DNA of 64,000 bases from assembly GCA_900472175.1 (NCBI GenBank), contig UCHD01000001.1, positions 248,001-312,000 of the forward strand. Direction: 5' to 3'. Made by a program: the position numbers and the translations under genes. Shown in pieces: positions 58,756-64,000 of the stretch (its first letter is position 1; each line of letters opens with the position of its first letter). Origin of the DNA: Hyphomicrobiales bacterium (GTDB lineage Bacteria; Pseudomonadota; Alphaproteobacteria; Rhizobiales; Rhizobiaceae). The notes beneath the pieces were generated by a model. The model was not told the origin of the DNA. It saw only the letters and a list, made by a program, of their open reading frames with translations, and searched no databases.

Positions 58756-61700
58756 TCAAGACGCCAGTTGCAAGGCTTCCTTGTTGGCGAAGGCCACGAA
58801 CTTGTCAAAACTCAGCGGCCTGGCGAAGGCATAGCCCTGCAGCAGGTCGCAGCCGAGCAGGCCCAGCATTTCCGCATGTGCCATGGTTTCCACGCCCTCG
58901 GCCACCGTTTCGATGCCGAGCGACCGGCCGATTTCGATGATCGAGCGGATCAGCGCCTGTTCGTTGCGGGAGTTGAGAATGGGTGCGACGAGCTGACGGT
59001 CGATCTTCAGCCGCTTCGGCTTGATCTTCAACAGGCTGACGATCGAGGTGTGACCGGTGCCGAAATCGTCGATCTCGATATCGATTCCGAGCTTCTTAAT
59101 GCCCTCGATATTGGCCGTGACGATATCGTCGCTCTCGTCGAGGAAAATCGATTCCACCAGCTCGAACGACAGTTGGCCCGGCTTGAACGACAGGCCCTGC
59201 AGCGAGTTCAATAGCAGATCGTCGCTGAGCCGCTTGGCGGAGACGTTGACGGAAATCTTTGGTACGTCGATCCCCAGAGCTGCCCAGCGCATAGCGTCGA
59301 TCAGCGACCGGTCGAGCACGATACGGTCGATCGTTGCCACGACGTTCAGTTCCTCGGCAATGTGCAGGAACTTGTCGGGTGTCAGAATGCCGTCGCGCGG
59401 ATGGTTCCAGCGCACCAGCGCCTCGACGCCGGAGAGGCGCAGCGTGCCCGCGTCGAACTGCGGCTGGTACCAGGCAACGAACTGGTTCTGCTCGATGCCT
59501 TCGAGAATTTCATCGGCGATGCGCTTGGTCGTGATGATCTCGGCCTGCAGCGCCTCGGTGAAGAATTCGTGCCGGTTGCGGCCGCTTTCCTTGGCGCGGT
59601 AGAGCGCGATATCGGCATTGACCAGCAGCTGGCGTTCGTCGATCGCCATGTCGCCGGCACAGGCAATGCCGATGCTGACCCCGAAGCGGCAAGGAAAGCC
59701 GTTGTAATCGACGGGTTGGCGCATCTGGACGATGATGCGTTCGGAAAGGCTGGAGAGAAAGGCCTTGCTCGGCGGATTGGCGACCAACACGACAAACTCG
59801 TCGCCGCCGATGCGCGCGACCATGTCGCCTGCCCGCACGTTGGCGCGCAGGATTTTCGACGCATGCACCAGCATCGCGTCGCCAGCGGCATGACCGAGCG
59901 TATCGTTGATCTGCTTGAAGCGATCGAGATCGATATGCAGGATGGCGATGTTCTGCAGACCGTCCTTGCGGGCGTTCGATAGCGCCTCAAGCTCCATGTC
60001 AAGCATGCGGCGATTGCCAAGACCCGTCAGCGGATCGTGCAGCGCATTGTGTTCGATCCGGTCCTTGGCGTCGGCCAACTCGCCGTTCTTGGCCTCGGCC
60101 ATCGCCTTGGCCGTGCGCAACTGCTCCGTCAACAGCACGTCGTCGCTGATATCGAAGGCAATGCCGATCAGTTTCCGGCCGCCGCCCGGCGCCTCGTGGA
60201 TCTTGCCGACGGATCGGATATGCCGGATCGTTCCGTCTGTGAGTACGACCCGGGAGGCTTGAACATAGGGAAGGCCGGTCGAAATGGTGTGACTCACGTT
60301 GGCAAGGGTTTCTTCGCGGTCATCCGGATGGATGGTGTTGACCCAGGTCTCGTGGGACGTCACGCCATCGACATAGCTCAACCCGTAGAGCTGGTGCATG
60401 CGTTCGTCCCAATAGGTGACGCCAGCGGCGAGGTCAGCCTCCCAGAGGCCGCACTGGTAGGAATCAAGCGCGAGGTCGAGCCGTCTGGTCATCGCCTCCA
60501 GCTGCTGTTCGCGTTCGGACAGACCGGTAAGGGCCTCTTCCAGCTCGGCGTTCTTCTGGTCGGCAACAAACTTGGCCGTTCGCAATTGCTCCGTCATCAT
60601 GACGTCGTCGGTGACGTCCCAGCTGATGCCGGTGATCTTGGCATTGCCGTCGGCGCCCGCATGGGTGGATCCGGCATTGCGAATATGGCGGACGCTGTCG
60701 TCGGGCATGACGATGCGGTACTGCGAACGATATTCCAGATCCTCGTCCAGCGCTCTGAACAATGTCAGCGATGCGGCGGCGATATCGCCCTGATGCACCG
60801 TGCTGCGCCATTCCCCATAGCTCGGAGCCCCGTTGCCCGGCAGTAAGCCGTGCAGGTGGTACATGCGCTCGTCCCAGGTCCGTTCCTGCGTATCGAGGTC
60901 GATTTCCCAGATGCCGATCTTGGACGATTCGAGCGCCAGGTTGAGCCGGTGCGAAACGGTCAGCAGTTCCCGTTCACGAGCCCGCAGCTTGGCGATATTG
61001 CGCTGGCGTTCGTTGACGAATCCGCCGGTCAGGAAAATTGGAATAATGATGATTGCGGCAGCGATGAAGATCGCGGTTTCGAGCCATGCGCTGTTGGCGG
61101 GTTCCTGCGCCCAGCCGTCGGCCGGGATCGCGGCCAGTTCCCAAGTGCCGCCAGGCAATTGCAACTGGTGGAGCACAGGGGATTTTTCGAACAGATCGGT
61201 GTCGCCGAAGAAGGCATCCTGGGCGCTGGTTTTCACCGAGACATCGCGGATTGCCAGTTGGATGCTGGCGTGCCGGTGGCCGCCGTCGTCTTCGTCGTGA
61301 GGTTTGCCCGCATCAAGAACACCCGCCTTGCTGTAAACATCCTGCTCATCGATGATGGCCTCCATGAATCCCCAGAAGGCCAGGTTGTCGCCGGTCCGGG
61401 TGAACACAGGGGAAAACAGGTTGAAGCCGGTCCGGCCGCTCGGAAGCCTGACCGGCCCGGCCAGAATTGGCTTGGCTTTCGATGCGGCACGATCCATGGC
61501 TACCCTTGAGGAGCCGAATTTCTTGAAGTCGGTGCCGATCATCCGCTCGTTGCCCTCGAGCGGAAATGTCATGCGGATGACGGCGTCGGGTGCAGCGCTG
61601 ACGCGCACCATCTGGGGGTTCTGAATGAGCAGCTTGGTGGCCAGCTGGTCGAAAAGCGGTCGGGTTATGGTCGGATCGACGGAGACATTGTTGGCAAAGC

Positions 61701-61935
61701 CGCGCAGCGCCGTGATGTTGTTGTTGATCTCGCTCTGCAGGCGCAGGGAGATGAGATTGAGCTCGTTTTGAACGTTGCTCTTCAGCTCGCTGCGGAAGTT
61801 TTCGCGGTTCTGCTGCTCGAAGAAATAGCCCCCCGTAAAGACGACGGCAACGGCGATGACGGCCGGAAAAAGCGACGGTTTCGCCAGCCTGGCGAGCGCC
61901 CAGGCGCGATGACGGATTGTAGCGCTTTTAGTCAA
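58756..61935 (-). CDS. CHASE-PAS-PAS-GGDEF-EAL membrane signalling protein
   Basis: About 1059 residues from TTG 61935 (GGGGTG upstream), or 1103 from ATG 62067, which lacks a ribosome-binding site. TM1 is near residue 22-40, a CHASE periplasmic sensor follows (ALRGFANNVSVDPTITRPLF, RMIGTDFKKF), TM2 near 285-307, two PAS_3 domains (IGIWEIDLDTQERTWDERMYHLHG; CGLWEADLAAGVTYWDERMHQLYG), GGDEF with intact RIGGDEFVVLV, and EAL with GVEALVRWNHP, ELVES and DDFGTGHTS. Both active sites look complete, so turnover could go either way. It is separated from aroC and from the histidine phosphatase and probably monocistronic. Confidence 0.92.
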   Translation of the reverse strand: MTKSATIRHRAWALARLAKPSLFPAVIAVAVVFTGGYFFEQQNRENFRSELKSNVQNELNLISLRLQSEINNNITALRGFANNVSVDPTITRPLFDQLATKLLIQNPQMVRVSAAPDAVIRMTFPLEGNERMIGTDFKKFGSSRVAMDRAASKAKPILAGPVRLPSGRTGFNLFSPVFTRTGDNLAFWGFMEAIIDEQDVYSKAGVLDAGKPHDEDDGGHRHASIQLAIRDVSVKTSAQDAFFGDTDLFEKSPVLHQLQLPGGTWELAAIPADGWAQEPANSAWLETAIFIAAAIIIIPIFLTGGFVNERQRNIAKLRARERELLTVSHRLNLALESSKIGIWEIDLDTQERTWDERMYHLHGLLPGNGAPSYGEWRSTVHQGDIAAASLTLFRALDEDLEYRSQYRIVMPDDSVRHIRNAGSTHAGADGNAKITGISWDVTDDVMMTEQLRTAKFVADQKNAELEEALTGLSEREQQLEAMTRRLDLALDSYQCGLWEADLAAGVTYWDERMHQLYGLSYVDGVTSHETWVNTIHPDDREETLANVSHTISTGLPYVQASRVVLTDGTIRHIRSVGKIHEAPGGGRKLIGIAFDISDDVLLTEQLRTAKAMAEAKNGELADAKDRIEHNALHDPLTGLGNRRMLDMELEALSNARKDGLQNIAILHIDLDRFKQINDTLGHAAGDAMLVHASKILRANVRAGDMVARIGGDEFVVLVANPPSKAFLSSLSERIIVQMRQPVDYNGFPCRFGVSIGIACAGDMAIDERQLLVNADIALYRAKESGRNRHEFFTEALQAEIITTKRIADEILEGIEQNQFVAWYQPQFDAGTLRLSGVEALVRWNHPRDGILTPDKFLHIAEELNVVATIDRIVLDRSLIDAMRWAALGIDVPKISVNVSAKRLSDDLLLNSLQGLSFKPGQLSFELVESIFLDESDDIVTANIEGIKKLGIDIEIDDFGTGHTSIVSLLKIKPKRLKIDRQLVAPILNSRNEQALIRSIIEIGRSLGIETVAEGVETMAHAEMLGLLGCDLLQGYAFARPLSFDKFVAFANKEALQLAS

Positions 61936-62185
61936 CGGCCATGCACCCCATATTCCCCGGCCGCACGGTAGAGATGGAGTCTTAAGATTGGCTTTAGAGG
62001 CTGTTCCTGCTAAGGAATCCGCGCTTCGGCGGAGAGGGAGACCGTCGAGGAGGATTTGGTTAACCATGTGGGCTGCAAATCCGGTAAAATTTTAAATGAC
62101 ACGGCAACGGGCGATTTTTGCCACAATCGGAGGTCAAACAGTGGGCACAATAAAATTGAATGAATCACTGAAGAGGGCAAGACAG

Positions 62186-62446
62186 ATGCGTTTCATCGTT
62201 GCTACGTTGATGGCCGCAGCCGGTTTCTTTTCGCCGCTTGCCGCGTTCGCCGAAAGTGCCGATGTCGAAGCCGTGATCACCGGTGTCGATACGGACAAGC
62301 TGAGCCTGTCGCTGGACGACGGCAAGAACTACCAGGCTCCGGAAGAATTTAACTTTGATGGCCTGAAACAGGGCGTCAAGGTTCTGGTTTTCTACACCGA
62401 GGTCGATGGCAAGCGCGTCATCAATGATCTGGAAATCGTGCAGTAA
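62186..62446 (+). CDS. DUF1344 small exported protein
   Basis: An 86-residue protein with a signal peptide (RFIVATLMAAAGFFSPLAAFA, cut before ESADV). The mature 65 residues match DUF1344: VEAVITGVDTDKLSLSLDDGKNYQAPEEFNFDGLKQGVKVLVFYTEVDGKRVINDLEI, a small beta-barrel-like domain. Function unknown; probably periplasmic. AGAGGG is about nine bases before ATG 62186. Divergent from the CHASE protein and convergent with the histidine phosphatase. Confidence 0.85.
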   Translation: MRFIVATLMAAAGFFSPLAAFAESADVEAVITGVDTDKLSLSLDDGKNYQAPEEFNFDGLKQGVKVLVFYTEVDGKRVINDLEIVQ

Positions 62447-62540
62447 CACTGCAGTCGCGGCACGGGCTGAGTGCCGCGTCATTCGGATGGCGGGCTGATT
62501 GAACAATCCGCCGCTTTTCCCACCTTCGACAAAAGGCAGC

Positions 62541-63125
62541 CTAGAGCCAGCCGATTGTGCCGTTCTCGATCTTCAAGATTCGATCCTGCGGAATGGCGCC
62601 GAGTGCTGCTTCCTCGGCATCCATCGCACCACACAGCTTGAACAGCGTGCGGATGACGCCACCATGGCTGACGCAGACGGTCGGGCCGGTGACGCTCGCA
62701 AGCCAGGCGCCGATGCGCCAGGAGAGGATTTCGTAGCTCTCTGCGTCCGCCCCCGGGGGGATGAAGTCCCATTTCGACAATTCACGTTCCGCCACCCGTT
62801 CGGGCATCTCCCGCTCGAGTTCGGCCATCGTGTAACCCTCCCAATCACCGAAGGAGACTTCCTTCAGCCGGTCGTCCATGCGGTAGCCGTTGCGGGCAAG
62901 CCCCATGGCTTCGCGAATGAGTTCCATGGTCTCGCGGGTGCGGTGAAGCGGGCTGGCAACGAAGTCGAATTTTTCAACATTCTGCCCGAGAATGGCAAGA
63001 AGTGACCGGCCATTGCCGCTGGCCTGACGACGGCCGGTATCGTTGAGCGGAATGTCCTTCTGGCCCTGCATGCGGATTTGCGCATTCCAGTCGGTCTGTC
63101 CGTGGCGGATCATGTAAATGGTCAC
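62541..63125 (-). CDS. Histidine phosphatase family protein
   Basis: A 194-residue phosphoglycerate-mutase-like phosphatase. Start GTG 63125 has GGAG eight bases upstream and gives MTIYMIRHGQTDWN, with the RHG catalytic His. Further signatures are SPLHRTRETMELI, EVSFGDWEGYTMAELE (acid/base Glu region) and VSHGGVIRTL (second catalytic His). The substrate is unknown; such genes lie between fabI and aroC in many rhizobia. 88 bases follow the fabI stop. Confidence 0.9.
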   Translation of the reverse strand: MTIYMIRHGQTDWNAQIRMQGQKDIPLNDTGRRQASGNGRSLLAILGQNVEKFDFVASPLHRTRETMELIREAMGLARNGYRMDDRLKEVSFGDWEGYTMAELEREMPERVAERELSKWDFIPPGADAESYEILSWRIGAWLASVTGPTVCVSHGGVIRTLFKLCGAMDAEEAALGAIPQDRILKIENGTIGWL

Positions 63126-63213
63126 GGAGAAACTCCGGGGCAGGGGGCTTGGCCCCAAGGCAGGAGCCGGGGCGCCCGCCACGCGGGAGCCCCGGAATTC
63201 TTTCGGAGGCGTA

Positions 63214-64000
63214 TCAGTCCTTGACGACGGCGATATCCGGCGCATCAACGGCCTTCATGCCGATGACATGGTAGCCGCTGTCGGCGTGATGAACTTCACC
63301 GGTGACCGAGCGCGACAGGTCCGACAGCATGTAGAGGCCGACGTCGCCGACTTCCTCGATGGTGACGGTGCGGCGCAGCGGCGCGTTGTATTCGTTCCAC
63401 TTGAGGATATAGCGGAAATCGCCGATGCCGGACGCAGCAAGGGTCTTGATCGGGCCGGCCGAAATCGCGTTGACGCGGATGTTCTTCGGGCCGAGATCGA
63501 CGGCCAGATACTTGACGCTGGCTTCGAGCGCGGCCTTGGCAACGCCCATGACGTTGTAGTTCGGCATGACCTTTTCGGCGCCGTAATAGGTCATGGTCAG
63601 CATCGAGCCGCCATCGGTCATCAGCTTTTCCGCGCGCCGTGCGACAGCGGTGAAGGAGTAGACCGAGATGTTCATCGTCAGGGCGAAGTTGGCAGCCGAC
63701 GTATCGACGTAGCGGCCGGTCAGTTCGTCCTTGTCGGAAAAGCCGATAGCATGAACGAGGAAGTCGATCTTGCCCCAGGTTTTTTCCAGGTTTTCAAAGA
63801 CGGCGTCGATGGTGGATTCGTCACTGACGTCGCAATGACCGGCCATGACGGCACCCAGTTCCTCGGCCAGCGGTTCGACCCGCTTCTTCAGGGCGTCGCC
63901 CTGATAGGTGAATGCCAGTTCGCCGCCCTGCGCGTGAATTGCCTTGGCAATACCCCATGCGATCGACCGGTTGTTTGCGACACCCATGATAAGGCCGCGT
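63214..64000 (-). CDS. fabI: Enoyl-[acyl-carrier-protein] reductase (NADH), 5-prime end cut
   Basis: The frame stays open to the window edge; the Met in the IMGVANNRSIAWG stretch lies about 16 residues after the true start, which is outside. It is the last enzyme of fatty-acid elongation, reducing enoyl-ACP. FabI signatures are the glycine motif in GVANNRSIAWG, FLVHAIGFSDKDEL, the catalytic Y-x6-K in YNVMGVAKAALE, and SAGPIKTLAASGI. The C-terminal DVGLYMLSDLSRSVTGEVHHADSGYHVIG is typical. Target of triclosan-type inhibitors in other bacteria. Read on the minus strand toward the histidine phosphatase. Confidence 0.97.
   Translation of the reverse strand, partial: RGLIMGVANNRSIAWGIAKAIHAQGGELAFTYQGDALKKRVEPLAEELGAVMAGHCDVSDESTIDAVFENLEKTWGKIDFLVHAIGFSDKDELTGRYVDTSAANFALTMNISVYSFTAVARRAEKLMTDGGSMLTMTYYGAEKVMPNYNVMGVAKAALEASVKYLAVDLGPKNIRVNAISAGPIKTLAASGIGDFRYILKWNEYNAPLRRTVTIEEVGDVGLYMLSDLSRSVTGEVHHADSGYHVIGMKAVDAPDIAVVKD

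Noticed and set aside
1..64000. tRNA or rRNA genes, insertion sequences, integrases, prophage or plasmid replication genes
   Set aside because: None recognised on either strand; no CCA-ended cloverleaf, no transposase motif, no repABC-type gene.

Overview
The window looks like a stretch of the main chromosome of an alphaproteobacterium of the family Rhizobiaceae (Rhizobium/Agrobacterium/Neorhizobium group). The evidence is high GC with strong codon bias, a core set of housekeeping genes (glyS, purD, ubiA, tsaC, dxs, tlyA, bioMNY, ribB, aroC, fabI), several families I associate mainly with rhizobia (BA14K, DUF1217, DUF6101, DUF6656, DUF1344, an HPE1-like secreted protein) and GC-rich palindromic interspersed repeats. 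Genus and species cannot be read from the sequence. I see no rRNA, tRNA, CRISPR array, insertion sequence or prophage.

Layout. 1-4.6 kb: end of a DUF2207 membrane protein, a DUF559 nuclease-like gene bracketed by palindromic repeats, glyS, a HigBA-type toxin-antitoxin pair and a DUF523 gene. 4.6-11 kb, minus strand: a Yip1-like membrane protein, a small secreted protein, purD, and a GTGA-coupled pair consisting of a PotD-like polyamine-binding protein and a GGDEF-EAL membrane protein, an arrangement like NspS-MbaA. 11-17 kb: a HemJ/CopD-like membrane protein, an Fsr-type MFS exporter divergent from an AraC regulator, a MipA/OmpV porin-like protein, ubiA, an isolated 30-codon gene between two terminators, and DUF6101. 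17-24 kb: a giant six-repeat DUF1217 protein, an FAD oxidase coupled to tsaC, a degenerate GGDEF protein and DUF6656. 24-27 kb: a cobalamin riboswitch preceding a GbcAB-like Rieske oxygenase and reductase. 27-32 kb: envelope genes (EptA-like, GH25, BA14K, ZntB). 32-36 kb: an acyl-CoA dehydrogenase and enoyl-CoA hydratase behind a LiuR-like operator, a long palindromic repeat, and a PHB-depolymerase-type esterase. 36-46 kb: two chemoreceptors (dCache and HBM), a Tat-exported Acg-type flavoprotein with its MarR regulator, an RNA methyltransferase pair, and a TetR/SDR divergon. 46-54 kb: dxs, pirin, a TumE/TumA-type toxin-antitoxin pair, xseB, a histone-deacetylase-like hydrolase, an MDR reductase and the bioMNY biotin transporter. 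54-64 kb: a YcaQ-type DNA glycosylase, GNAT, ribB, aroC, a CHASE-PAS-GGDEF-EAL protein, DUF1344, a histidine phosphatase and the 3-prime part of fabI.

How it fits together. Most genes are single transcription units or short coupled pairs typical of a core chromosome; accessory modules (two toxin-antitoxin pairs, chemoreceptors, the TetR/SDR divergon, c-di-GMP proteins) are interleaved. The two most interesting regulatory arrangements are the B12 riboswitch in front of a betaine-demethylase-like operon, and the orphan polyamine-binding protein coupled to a c-di-GMP enzyme. Start codons were chosen by Shine-Dalgarno spacing and family alignment; where I moved a start or left it open, the entry says so.
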